From [Bacillus] enclensis (GTDB lineage: Bacteria > Bacillota > Bacilli > Bacillales > Bacillaceae_B): DNA of 64,000 nt. The notes below the pieces were generated by a model. The model was not told the origin of the DNA, did not search any database, and was given only the letters and a program-made list of their open reading frames with translations. Made by a program: the position numbers and the translations under genes. Shown one piece after another: positions 1-7,858 of the stretch (its first letter is position 1; each line of letters begins with the position of its first letter). The stretch covers positions 124,001 through 188,000 of the forward strand of contig NZ_KQ758483.1 in the NCBI RefSeq assembly GCF_001456935.1, in the 5' to 3' direction.

Positions 1-989
1 CCTGCCCAGCCCCATTCATAGGTCATGATCACAACAAAATCGACTATCTCCCCGTGTGCTTTATAATCATGGGCCTCGTACAACAATCCTTTTTGGTCGC
101 CCTTTATTTTAGGTGCCAGCGCAGTGGACACTGAATAACCCTTTGGCTTTAATTCCGAGGTTACTTTCCGTAGAAACTGATTATAATTTTCCCGGTCTTC
201 CGGGTACACATATTCGAAGTCGAAATTCACACCCTTGTATCCTTTGGTTTCCATCGTATTTGTCAGGTTTGAAATAAGCTTATTTTGAAGTGTTTCATTC
301 CGCAGAAGATCAGCTGCCAGATCAGAATCAAACATTGAGCCTGAATAGTTCGTCAAGACCAGCAGAGGGTCGACGTTTGTATCATAAGCAGCAGCTATCA
401 ACCCTTCGTCATTCAGGGACGTGAGGGTTCCTTCTTTTGTGATGGAATAAGTAAACGGAGACAAATAAGTAAAGTAATTCCCGAGTCCCCTTACTTCTCC
501 GACCCCTTCGCTTCCGGTTTGTGTGATATAGGCATTAATTTCTGTGGTCTTTCTTTTGTTTGGGATGAGGATCTTCTGGCCTGGATAAATGAGAGAAGGG
601 TTGGGTATTTGGTTTGCATTTAAAATATCCTGTAAAGCCACTTTATAGTTATAGGAAATGGTGTATAAAGTATCCCCTGCTTTTACTGTATGAATGAATG
701 AGGGGAGGACGATCAATTGGCCGATGTAAAGCTGGGAAGGGTTTGATATCTGGTTGAAGTCAATCAGTTCGCGCAGACTGACATTGACCTTGGTGCTGAT
801 TGTATTGAGTGTATCACCCGGCTGTACGATATATTCTTTATTCGACTCAGGGATGAGGAGACTCTGTCCGATAATGAGTATGTCATTATTTTTCAACTGA
901 TTTGCATAAGAGATCTGAGACATGTCAACAAAGAATTGCTTAGATATCGACCAAAGCGTATCCCCGCTTTTGACAACATAGATATTCAT
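1..989 (-). CDS. LysM/GH18 spore cortex peptidoglycan hydrolase (YaaH/SleL-like), 3' end outside window
   Basis: Partial gene; the first 329 codons are visible and the C-terminus lies beyond base 1. The N-terminus has no signal peptide and opens directly with three LysM domains (about residues 3-46, 52-96 and 101-145), each with a YxVxxGDTL-type start. A glycoside hydrolase 18 fold follows. The catalytic strand reads GVNFDFE, the N-for-D variant of DxxDxDxE that is usual in YaaH-type spore enzymes, and the last visible residues are TYEWGWAG. Family members sit in spore coat or cortex and act as N-acetylglucosaminidases on cortex muropeptides during germination. The ATG at 989 follows a strong Shine-Dalgarno (AAGGAGGTG). 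I cannot tell YaaH from its paralogues. Confidence 0.9.
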   Translation of the reverse strand, partial: MNIYVVKSGDTLWSISKQFFVDMSQISYANQLKNNDILIIGQSLLIPESNKEYIVQPGDTLNTISTKVNVSLRELIDFNQISNPSQLYIGQLIVLPSFIHTVKAGDTLYTISYNYKVALQDILNANQIPNPSLIYPGQKILIPNKRKTTEINAYITQTGSEGVGEVRGLGNYFTYLSPFTYSITKEGTLTSLNDEGLIAAAYDTNVDPLLVLTNYSGSMFDSDLAADLLRNETLQNKLISNLTNTMETKGYKGVNFDFEYVYPEDRENYNQFLRKVTSELKPKGYSVSTALAPKIKGDQKGLLYEAHDYKAHGEIVDFVVIMTYEWGWA

Positions 990-1328
990 TGGGCACCTCC
1001 TTGTCAGGGTGTTCTATATAGCTTATTCTTCAGGGCTTATCTAATATGTAAGCTCTTTTCGCAAATTTTGTTGCTTTGCACGCAAGAAAATACCGGAACT
1101 TGGGTATTTTCGGCTTGTCCGTCCTTTTGTTATATGAACTGGAGTTCGAAAAGAGCACGGCTACAAGCTTTTTTCAAGCTGCAAGCGCTTTGCGATAAGC
1201 AGCAATCTTTTAGAAAACAGCATGTAAAAAGAAAAGAGTTGTTTATTTTTTATGGATATGATAAATTAATAAATGTGATTTTGACTAAAATTCATTTTCG
1301 GTCATTCAGTCAAGAGAGGAGTGAGGCA
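990..1328. other. Divergent intergenic region
   Basis: This stretch separates the divergent spore hydrolase and tetR genes. An open frame runs through it from 936 into the TetR gene, but its upstream part has no family resemblance and I treat it as non-coding. It holds a hairpin with 9-bp perfect arms (GAAAATACC, 1086-1094; GGTATTTTC, 1103-1111) of unknown role, and near its right end a TetR-operator-like dyad (listed separately). Confidence 0.6.
1282..1304. promoter_or_regulatory. Degenerate TetR operator upstream of yhgD
   Basis: TGACTA-N11-CGGTCA, 23 bp, has the same total length and half-site spacing as the two clean dyads upstream of yhgE (TGACCA-N11-TGGTCA) but with mismatches at the inner half-site positions. 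It ends 24 bp before the yhgD start codon, where a bound repressor could block autogenous expression. The assignment is by pattern similarity only. Confidence 0.45.
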
Positions 1329-1904
1329 ATGGCGGTTAATCGGAAACAACAAATCGTGGAGGCGGCCTCCAAGTCATTTTCTTTATTTGGATATAAAGCC
1401 ACCACCATGGACCAGGTCGCAAAGCTTGCGAATGTAGGAAAAGGGACGATTTATACGTTCTTTAAAAACAAAGAAGAACTATTTGATGAAATTGTCACTT
1501 CCTTGCTTAATGAAATGAAAAAGGAAGCTGAGGAAGTGATTGACCCCCAGGAATCTTTTTCAACAAATGTTCATCGGGCCCTGTTCCGCCTGCTTGAATT
1601 CCGGAAAGAGCATCAGCTGACAATCAAGCTCTATCAAGAGGCAAGGGAAATGGGAACGCCTGCTGTTTCGGAAGTAATCGACCGTATGGAAAAAGTGGTC
1701 GTCGAATTTTTAAGTCACCGCATTGAAAAAGCGATTGCTTCTGGCGCAATCAAGCCATGCAACCCGGAAATGACTGCTTTTATCATGCTGAAGCTTTATG
1801 TCTCATTGATTTTTGATTGGGAACGTCTTCACGGTCCATTGGAAAAAGATGAGATTGCCAATTTGTTCGAGCTCTATCTTATTAAAGGGTTATCTGCCGG
1901 ATAG
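1329..1904 (+). CDS. yhgD: TetR/AcrR-family transcriptional regulator (YhgD-like)
   Basis: 191-residue TetR-family repressor. The N-terminal helix-turn-helix covers about residues 10-52, with the typical GYKATTMDQVAKLANVGKGT core and the 'YTFFKNKEELF' recognition region; the rest is a helical ligand-binding domain. I chose the ATG at 1329, preceded by AGAGAGGAGTGAG, because the protein aligns with TetR proteins from here; the frame extends upstream to 936 but that part looks meaningless. The gene precedes yhgE, as in B. subtilis. Two near-perfect dyads between the genes and a degenerate one upstream of this gene are probably its operators, implying control of yhgE and of itself. The effector is unknown. 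Confidence 0.9.
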   Translation: MAVNRKQQIVEAASKSFSLFGYKATTMDQVAKLANVGKGTIYTFFKNKEELFDEIVTSLLNEMKKEAEEVIDPQESFSTNVHRALFRLLEFRKEHQLTIKLYQEAREMGTPAVSEVIDRMEKVVVEFLSHRIEKAIASGAIKPCNPEMTAFIMLKLYVSLIFDWERLHGPLEKDEIANLFELYLIKGLSAG

Positions 1905-1923
1905 TCCTTCATTTTTGGCCGAG

Positions 1924-1950
1924 AATGACCAATAGAACAAAATGGTCATT
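1924..1950. promoter_or_regulatory. Distal YhgD operator candidate (AATGACCA/TGGTCATT dyad)
   Basis: Perfect 8-bp arms, AATGACCA (1924-1931) and TGGTCATT (1943-1950), separated by 11 bp. Its centre (1937) is 42 bp, about four helical turns, from the centre of the next dyad (1979), which places both on the same face of the helix, as expected for cooperative repressor dimers. Confidence 0.7.
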
Positions 1951-1965
1951 TATTTTTTGAAGGTT

Positions 1966-1992
1966 ATTGACCAATTGAGATATTTGGTCAAT
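1966..1992. promoter_or_regulatory. Proximal YhgD operator overlapping the yhgE promoter
   Basis: Perfect 9-bp arms ATTGACCAA (1966-1974) and TTGGTCAAT (1984-1992). The left arm contains a possible -35 (TTGACC, 1967-1972), and a weak -10 (AATTAT, 1990-1995) follows after 17 bp, so a repressor here would cover the promoter. It shares TGACCA/TGGTCA half-sites and 23-bp core geometry with the distal dyad. Confidence 0.7.
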
Positions 1993-2028
1993 TATTCTGC
2001 ATCAAGCAATCTAACGTAGGAGGATAAT

Positions 2029-4230
2029 ATGAAGAAATCATTTACAGGTTCAGAATTCAAAGCGATTTTCCGAAATAAAAAACTACTTATTCCGATCCTT
2101 GCTGTTCTTTTCATCCCTGTATTATACAGCGGAATGTTTCTTTGGGCGTTCTGGGACCCTTATGAACAGCTTTCCGATTTACCAGTGGCGGTTGTAAACA
2201 GTGACCAGGGAGCGGAGTTTGACGGAGATAATCTCCACATAGGGGACGAACTCGTGGAAAAGCTGAAAGAAAGCGAACAATTCGACTTTCACTTTGTAGA
2301 CAAGGAAGAAGGGTATAAGAACCTTGAGAAGCAGGACTATTATATGCTGGTCGAGATTCCAGGGGATTTCTCGGAAAACGGCACCACCCTTCTTGCGGAA
2401 CACCCGAAAAAGCTTGCATTGAAATATGTGCCGAATGAAAGTTTCAACTTCCTGTCGGCACAGATTGGTGACACTGCCATGAAAGGAATCAAGTCAAGCC
2501 TTTCTAAATCAGTCTCAGAAACATATGCCGAAACGATGTTCGATAAAATCCAGGAAATGGGTGACGGCTATGAGACAGCAAGTGAAAAAGCCGGGGAAAT
2601 CAACAATGGAGCCCTTGACTTATCCAAAGGGGCTAAGACACTGAAAGATAACTTAACAGTCCTCGCGGAGAAAAATGTTGAAATGACAGACGGCGTTGCG
2701 AAAACGAAAGCCGGTGCTGCGGAACTGGCATCCGGTTCTAAGGAACTCTCTGACGGTGTAGGCGTCATGACGGATAAAACAAACCAATTGTATAAAGGCA
2801 CACAAGATGTTCAATCAGGTGTGGACGCCCTTGCCGGAGGGATTGACAAAAGCAGGGCTGGCCTTGAAGAAGTCGATGCAGGGCTTGACAGTGCTGTTGA
2901 CAATACAGCTAAATTGTACGCCGGTTCTCAAACACTTGCAGAGAAAATCGGAGAGCTTCAGGCTGGGGCAGATCGTACCCAGGCCGGGGCCAAAGCGATT
3001 GGAAGCGGAGCCGCTGAACTGGAAGAACAACTGGCGCCGTTCATGGGCAGTCTTCCTGAAGAAAAGCAGGCACAGCTGCAGGCCGCCATCAATCAGATCA
3101 AGCAAGGAGCATCAGGCCTTGAGACAGGCACAGGCTCGCTGAGTGCCGGTGCAGGAGAACTGCAGAAAGGCGCCGGTACACTGGCCGGAGGTATCGGCCA
3201 ATTGAATGAGGGCCAGAAAAAACTGCAGGGCGGTGTCGACCAGCTTGTTGCCGGTTCAGTCCAGCTTGACGAAGGATCCAATAAGCTCCAGGCTGGCCAG
3301 GCTGAAATCGTCAAAAACTTCGGCCTGTTAACTGAAAAAATGGGGGAAGTCCATCAAGGAACGGTCCGCCTAGCATCAGGGGCCGGTGAATTAAATTCAG
3401 GCCTCAACAAAGTGTATGACGGATCGGCTCAATTGACGGACGGATCCAAGAAGCTTGCAGACGGTTCAGTCCAATTAGCTGATGGTTCCACAAAACTGGC
3501 TGATGGAACAACCGAATATGAGCAGAAGTTAAAGGATGCAGCAAAAGAAGCAAACAGTGTGGATCCAAATGACGAAACATATGATATGATGGCCGGTCCG
3601 GTCGACGTGAAGAATGAGAAAATCAACCATGTGCCGAACTACGGAACCGGGTTTGCCCCGTACTTCCTGTCCCTTGGATTGTTCGTGGGTGCACTGTTGA
3701 TTTCAATCGTCTACCCGCTAAAAGAACCTGCAGATCGCCCGTCCAGCGGAATGAGCTGGTTCATGGGTAAATTCGCAGTACTGACAACAGTGGGGATCAT
3801 TCAATCCCTCATCGCAGCAGCGATCCTGCTGTTCGGATTGGGACTAGAGGTGGAAAGTGTACCATTATTCCTGCTTTCAACCATCATCACCAGTCTCACG
3901 TTCCTTGCATTGATTCAAATGCTCGTTACGATCCTTGGTGATCCTGGACGATTCGTTGCCATCATCATCTTGATCCTGCAGCTGACAACAAGTGCGGGTA
4001 CATTCCCTCTGGAATTGATTCCGAGTGCCCTGCAGCCGATCAGCGCCCTGCTGCCGATGACATACTCAGTATCAGCTTTCAAAGCGGTCATCTCAAGCGG
4101 AGACTTCGGTTTCATGTGGCAGAATCTATTCATCCTGCTGGGATATTTCCTTGTATTCATCGTCCTCACATCCATTTTCTTTGTGGGGCTGTTCAAGAAG
4201 CAATATTCAAAAACAGCAGAAGCAGCTTGA
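2029..4230 (+). CDS. yhgE: YhgE/Pip-family membrane protein
   Basis: 733-residue membrane protein of the YhgE/Pip family (related to lactococcal phage infection protein and to EsaA of type VII secretion). One N-terminal membrane helix (about residues 19-41) is followed by an extracellular domain of some 480 residues. The middle of that domain is a long run of imperfect 'GxxxLxxGxxxLxxG' heptads (about 190-500), predicted to form an extended helical stalk. About five membrane helices follow (545-725), resembling an ABC-2 permease. An AAGGAG-type site (taggaggataat) precedes the ATG. It lies 124 bp downstream of the TetR gene with two operators between, so it is the likely repressor target. Its molecular function is not established. 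Confidence 0.9.
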   Translation: MKKSFTGSEFKAIFRNKKLLIPILAVLFIPVLYSGMFLWAFWDPYEQLSDLPVAVVNSDQGAEFDGDNLHIGDELVEKLKESEQFDFHFVDKEEGYKNLEKQDYYMLVEIPGDFSENGTTLLAEHPKKLALKYVPNESFNFLSAQIGDTAMKGIKSSLSKSVSETYAETMFDKIQEMGDGYETASEKAGEINNGALDLSKGAKTLKDNLTVLAEKNVEMTDGVAKTKAGAAELASGSKELSDGVGVMTDKTNQLYKGTQDVQSGVDALAGGIDKSRAGLEEVDAGLDSAVDNTAKLYAGSQTLAEKIGELQAGADRTQAGAKAIGSGAAELEEQLAPFMGSLPEEKQAQLQAAINQIKQGASGLETGTGSLSAGAGELQKGAGTLAGGIGQLNEGQKKLQGGVDQLVAGSVQLDEGSNKLQAGQAEIVKNFGLLTEKMGEVHQGTVRLASGAGELNSGLNKVYDGSAQLTDGSKKLADGSVQLADGSTKLADGTTEYEQKLKDAAKEANSVDPNDETYDMMAGPVDVKNEKINHVPNYGTGFAPYFLSLGLFVGALLISIVYPLKEPADRPSSGMSWFMGKFAVLTTVGIIQSLIAAAILLFGLGLEVESVPLFLLSTIITSLTFLALIQMLVTILGDPGRFVAIIILILQLTTSAGTFPLELIPSALQPISALLPMTYSVSAFKAVISSGDFGFMWQNLFILLGYFLVFIVLTSIFFVGLFKKQYSKTAEAA

Positions 4231-4270
4231 TAGAAGAAAGGCTATAACATTAGGATTTTTGTTTGAATTA

Positions 4271-4320
4271 ACCCGAACTAATTTGTGTTATTAAATGCAA
4301 ATTAGTTCGGGTATTTTATT
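4271..4320 (+). terminator. Terminator of yhgE
   Basis: A perfect 15-bp stem (ACCCGAACTAATTTG, 4271-4285; complement at 4298-4312), a 12-nt loop and a T-rich tail. The stem closely resembles the hairpin at 63726-63773; both sit beside a composite repeat (see findings). Confidence 0.9.
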
Positions 4321-4347
4321 TTATGGTACTGATAATAAGTTTTAGCT

Positions 4348-4610
4348 TTTTCCAGCGGTTGATTGGAGTGCAAGATGAAGACTCCTGCGGGAAGAGTAGC
4401 TTATAAGAAAAGCGGAAGGGCTTCGAATAGAGGCGTGTGGCATAAGACGAATCGACCACGAAGGCGTTCTTTGCCTTCTTGGCCGGTTTGACTTATGACA
4501 TGTGCCTCTAAGCCCTGCAGCTGGACATGTGAGACCCCGCAGGAGCGCAGCTTCGAGGAGGCTCACGGGCTACCCGCGGAAAGAGAAGTCTTGCACGGAA
4601 ATCAATAGCG
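4348..4610 (-). repeat. Composite intergenic repeat: outer element split by a type B 125-bp hairpin unit
   Basis: The outer parts (about 4348-4400 and 4527-4610) match a family of Bacillaceae repeats carrying 'gattggagtgcaag...gaagactcc' at one end and 'gcggaaagagaagtcttgca' at the other. Between them (about 4407-4526) lies an inverted copy of the type B hairpin unit found in tandem at 28860-29234. The unit has its own nested complementarity (CATAAG/CTTATG; GAAGGC/GCCTTC flanked by GGCC). I see no coding potential. A similar nested composite, in the opposite orientation, lies near 63348-63700. Confidence 0.75.
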
Positions 4611-4781
4611 GTGATTTGACTCTACCCCAAGTTTTTCGTCTTTAAAGGAATAGTTTTTAAGTTTTGTCCCGAGATTGTTTTCATTCATAAATTGGACAAA
4701 CCATTATAGGGTGAGAGGGTGTATACTATGTGGTGAGAAGTTCATAATGGTTAGTAATCAGGAGATTGAAGGAGAATGGTA

Positions 4782-5522
4782 ATGAAAAAGACTCTGTTAT
4801 TTTTAACAATGGGCATAATTGCACTATTTATCTCGGCTTGCGGAAATTCAAACGGTGATGAGCCAGCTGAAAAAGACAACAACATGGAACCGATCGAAGC
4901 AAAGCTTGATGTACCAGAAAAGAGTGGTAAAGGACAAGCCGTGGCGCTGTCCACAAAAGTCACTCAAGGTGACGAAAACGTTGATGATGCAGATGAAGTG
5001 AAATATGAAATATGGAAAAGCGGCCACAAAGACGAAAGTGAAATGATCGAGGCAAAACATGAGAAAGACGGCGTGTATACAGCAGAAAAGACTTTTGATA
5101 AAGACGGGATAAACACCGTACAGGTCCATGTGACAGCACGGGACATGCATACGATGCCCAAAGCTGAAATTGCAGTCGGCAATACAGAAGGAGAGGATCA
5201 GGATCACGGGGGAGACGACGGAAATGACCATCAAGGACATCATGAAAGTACAGTCTCCATTCATCTGAAGAAGCCTGATACTGTAAAAGCGGAAGAAAAA
5301 GCCGATTGGAAGGTTCACGTGGAAAATGAAGGTGAAGCACTTGAAGGCGCCGAGCTGCGGCTGGAAATCTACAAAGAAGGCCAGGAAAAGCACGAATGGG
5401 TGGATATGACACCCGGCGAACCTGGTGAATACAGTGTAACATACGCCTTCCCGGAGAAAGGTTCATATAACGTCCAGGTGCATGTCACCAAAGGGGAAGA
5501 AATCCACGAACACACGATGTAG
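4782..5522 (+). CDS. YtkA-like lipoprotein, probably truncated by a late stop codon
   Basis: 246-residue secreted lipoprotein. The signal peptide ends in the lipobox ISAC, so Cys20 would be lipidated and the protein anchored outside the membrane. Two immunoglobulin-like YtkA/FixH-type domains follow (about 36-125 and 145-246), joined by a His/Asp-rich linker (DHGGDDGNDHQGHHE) that could bind metal. Each domain ends in a VQVHVT strand. Homologues are often near copper or cytochrome-oxidase functions, but the role is unknown. I chose the ATG at 4782 because GAAGGAG lies 7 nt upstream; an in-frame ATG at 4776 is too close to it. The TAG at 5520 is followed in frame by codons for TVEVE and a TAA at 5538, suggesting a recent nonsense change. 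Confidence 0.85.
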   Translation: MKKTLLFLTMGIIALFISACGNSNGDEPAEKDNNMEPIEAKLDVPEKSGKGQAVALSTKVTQGDENVDDADEVKYEIWKSGHKDESEMIEAKHEKDGVYTAEKTFDKDGINTVQVHVTARDMHTMPKAEIAVGNTEGEDQDHGGDDGNDHQGHHESTVSIHLKKPDTVKAEEKADWKVHVENEGEALEGAELRLEIYKEGQEKHEWVDMTPGEPGEYSVTYAFPEKGSYNVQVHVTKGEEIHEHTM

Positions 5523-5544
5523 ACAGTGGAAGTCGAATAATATA

Positions 5545-5588
5545 AAAAAGGATGCTCTCAGTTTAAATAGAGAGCATCCTTTTTATTA
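5545..5588. terminator. Bidirectional terminator between lipoprotein gene and yhfH
   Basis: A 15-bp stem (AAAAAGGATGCTCTC, 5545-5559; complement 5570-5584) with A and T tracts on both sides, between two convergent genes. Confidence 0.9.
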
Positions 5589-5604
5589 CCCCTTAATGAA
5601 CCCA

Positions 5605-5739
5605 TTAATATTCATGATCAGTCGTACATTTTTCGCAATAGATACCGTAGCATTCATGCTGCTCTTCAATGACTTCCCCACATTGTGCACAAGACTTAGG
5701 CGGCAAATTTCGAAAGAATTCCATAATATTTTTTACCAT
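5605..5739 (-). CDS. yhfH: Small zinc-finger-like protein YhfH
   Basis: A 44-residue ORF with two zinc-knuckle-like Cys pairs: CAQC early and CYGIYCEKC late, in the order K-N-I-M-E-F-F-R-N-L-P-P-K then C-x2-C. It matches in size, position and Cys pattern the YhfH family, which sits next to yhfI-lplJ in B. subtilis. I use the ATG at 5739 because GGAGG lies 9 nt upstream; an ATG at 5745 is only 3 nt from it. The function is unknown; structural zinc binding is an inference. It faces away from the divergent yhfI gene. Confidence 0.8.
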   Translation of the reverse strand: MVKNIMEFFRNLPPKSCAQCGEVIEEQHECYGIYCEKCTTDHEY

Positions 5740-5936
5740 GTTCATCACCCTCCGTAATTTTAATTTCACCCGTCATTTGTTCGTGTTATATAACTGGTGT
5801 GTTAATTTATTTTATTGTATTATAACAGTATGGAGTTCGTCAACGATTTATTCAAAACTAGGCTCAAAAAATGAAAAAATAGGCAGAATGAAGTATAGTA
5901 AGGTTGTAATCATACATTTTCACGGGGAGGTTCAAT

Positions 5937-6671
5937 ATGAAGCTGACCATCATCGGTCATTGGGGTGGATACCCTAAGGCAGGCGAAGCCAGTACAGGTT
6001 ATCTGCTGGAACACAATGGCTTTACATTATTAGTGGATTGCGGGAGCGGGGTCCTCTCCCAATTACAAAAATATATTGATCCCACTGAATTGGACGCCGT
6101 ACTAATTTCCCATTACCATCCAGATCATATTGCTGACGTCGGGGTGCTGCAGCATGCTTTATTAATACAGTATTTCTTAGGAAACTCAAAAGGGACTCTG
6201 CCGGTTTATGCCCATAACGAAGATACACATGGTTTCAAATCGCTTACATATAAGGACTTAGTGAAAGCTCATGCTTACAACGAGCAGTCCAAATTAACAA
6301 TCGGTCCATTTTCGGTTACTTTTGTAAAGACAAAGCATCCGGTTCCGTGTTACGGAATGAGGATTGAAGCCGATGGGAAATCCATATTTTACACAGCGGA
6401 TTCAGCCTACAAAGAATCTTTTGTGCCGTTTGGGAAAGATGCAGACCTGCTGCTTTGTGAATGCAATTTCTATGGGGACATGGATGCATCGGGAGCCGGG
6501 CATATGACAAGCCTGGATGCTGGGAGGCTTGCGGAAGGAACGGGAGCAAAGAAACTGATACTCACCCATCTCCCTCATTTTGGAAATCTTGACCAGCTGG
6601 TTTCTGAAGCAAACACTTTCTTTAAAGGAGAAACGGAGCTTGCAAGACAGGGAATGGAAATCATCATTTAG
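5937..6671 (+). CDS. yhfI: MBL-fold metallo-hydrolase (YhfI, RNase Z-like fold)
   Basis: 244-residue metallo-beta-lactamase-fold hydrolase. The metal-binding motif is H59-Y-H61-P-D63-H64, further ligands are provided by D in 'FYTADSAY' and the late 'LTHLPHFG' histidines, and 'GYPKAGEASTGYLLE' opens the fold as in RNase Z/YhfI proteins. The substrate is unknown; it lacks the extended exosite of true tRNase Z. GGGGAGG precedes the ATG. The stop codon is 10 bp before lplJ, so the two are co-transcribed, the same pairing as in B. subtilis. Confidence 0.88.
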   Translation: MKLTIIGHWGGYPKAGEASTGYLLEHNGFTLLVDCGSGVLSQLQKYIDPTELDAVLISHYHPDHIADVGVLQHALLIQYFLGNSKGTLPVYAHNEDTHGFKSLTYKDLVKAHAYNEQSKLTIGPFSVTFVKTKHPVPCYGMRIEADGKSIFYTADSAYKESFVPFGKDADLLLCECNFYGDMDASGAGHMTSLDAGRLAEGTGAKKLILTHLPHFGNLDQLVSEANTFFKGETELARQGMEIII

Positions 6672-6681
6672 GAGGAACACG

Positions 6682-7668
6682 ATGTTATTTATTGATAATA
6701 AAGGGATCACAGATCCAAGGATCAACCTGGCAATCGAAGAATATGCATTGAAGAATTTTGACATCAACGAAAGTTATTTACTGTTCTATATCAATGAACC
6801 ATCCATCATTATCGGAAAGAATCAAAATACAATAGAAGAAATCAATACAGAATATGTTGAAAAAGAAGGCCTTCACGTCGTAAGGCGTCTTTCAGGGGGC
6901 GGGGCGGTTTACCACGACCTGGGAAACCTGAACTTCAGTTTCATCACAAAGGACGACGGCGAAAGTTTTCATAACTTCAAGAAATTCACTGAACCCGTCG
7001 TCAAAGCCCTGAACAAGCTTGGTGTCAATGCTGAACTTAGCGGGCGTAATGACTTGATGGCAGAAGGAAGAAAAATCTCGGGTAATGCTCAGTTCTCCAC
7101 AAAAGGACGCATGTTCAGCCACGGTACATTATTGTTCGATTCTGAAATGGAAAACGTCGTTTCAGCTCTTAAAGTGAAGAAGGACAAGATTGAATCAAAG
7201 GGAATCAAATCCATCCGCAGCCGCGTCGCAAACATATCTGAATTCCTCTCTGAAAAAATGACGATCGAGGAATTCCGCTCCACACTTCTGGACTATATTT
7301 TTGATGGAAGCGACGTTGAAGAATATGTTCTGACTGGAGAGGACTGGAAAAACATTAACGAGCTATCCAAAGAGCGTTATCAGAACTGGGACTGGAATTA
7401 CGGGAAATCCCCGAAATTCAATCTCCAGCACTCGCACAGATTCCCGGTCGGCGGGATCGATGTTCGATTGGAAGTGAATAAAGGTGTGATTGAAAACTGC
7501 AAGATATACGGAGACTTCTTCGGCGTCGGCAATGTAGAGGACGTAGAGGAGAAACTCACCGGCACCCGCTATGAAAGAAAAGAGATTGCACAGGCATTGG
7601 AAGGTATAGAGATACAGCATTATTTTGGCAAGATTACAAAAGAAGAATTTGTTGATTTGGTGTATTAA
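6682..7668 (+). CDS. lplJ: Lipoate-protein ligase LplJ
   Basis: 328-residue lipoate-protein ligase that adenylates free lipoate or octanoate and transfers it to lipoyl domains. The N-terminal catalytic domain shows RRLSGGGAVYHD (about 71-82) and the lysine motif GRKISGNAQ (about 132-140), both typical of LplA/LplJ; the accessory C-terminal domain is complete. I start at the ATG at 6682 with GGAGGAA just upstream; an in-frame extension into yhfI is rejected. It ends the yhfI-lplJ operon and is followed by a terminator. Confidence 0.95.
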   Translation: MLFIDNKGITDPRINLAIEEYALKNFDINESYLLFYINEPSIIIGKNQNTIEEINTEYVEKEGLHVVRRLSGGGAVYHDLGNLNFSFITKDDGESFHNFKKFTEPVVKALNKLGVNAELSGRNDLMAEGRKISGNAQFSTKGRMFSHGTLLFDSEMENVVSALKVKKDKIESKGIKSIRSRVANISEFLSEKMTIEEFRSTLLDYIFDGSDVEEYVLTGEDWKNINELSKERYQNWDWNYGKSPKFNLQHSHRFPVGGIDVRLEVNKGVIENCKIYGDFFGVGNVEDVEEKLTGTRYERKEIAQALEGIEIQHYFGKITKEEFVDLVY

Positions 7669-7682
7669 TGCATATAAAGGAG

Positions 7683-7710
7683 CACTCCCGTATTATGGGA
7701 GTGTTTTCTT
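7683..7710 (+). terminator. Terminator of yhfI-lplJ
   Basis: Stem CACTCCC (7683-7689)/GGGAGTG (7697-7703), 7-nt loop, then TTTTCTT. Confidence 0.85.
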
Positions 7711-7858
7711 ATGTGCAGGATTTTTGTACGACCTGCCGTCCCGCTCAGATGCAGTATTTGGTAGTATTCTACCAGTATGAATTTAGAACTAAATATTTAT
7801 GTACCATTATGAATTATTATTCTATCATTATAGTATTACATAATTTGGAGGTACATAC

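Noticed and set aside
936..1328. N-terminal extension of the TetR gene
   Set aside because: It overlaps the divergent spore gene start, shows no conserved features, and a good site precedes the ATG at 1329.
4735..4770. Sigma-B promoter before the YtkA lipoprotein gene
   Set aside because: A GGGTGTATAC stretch upstream resembles the -10, but no GTTT element lies at the right distance.
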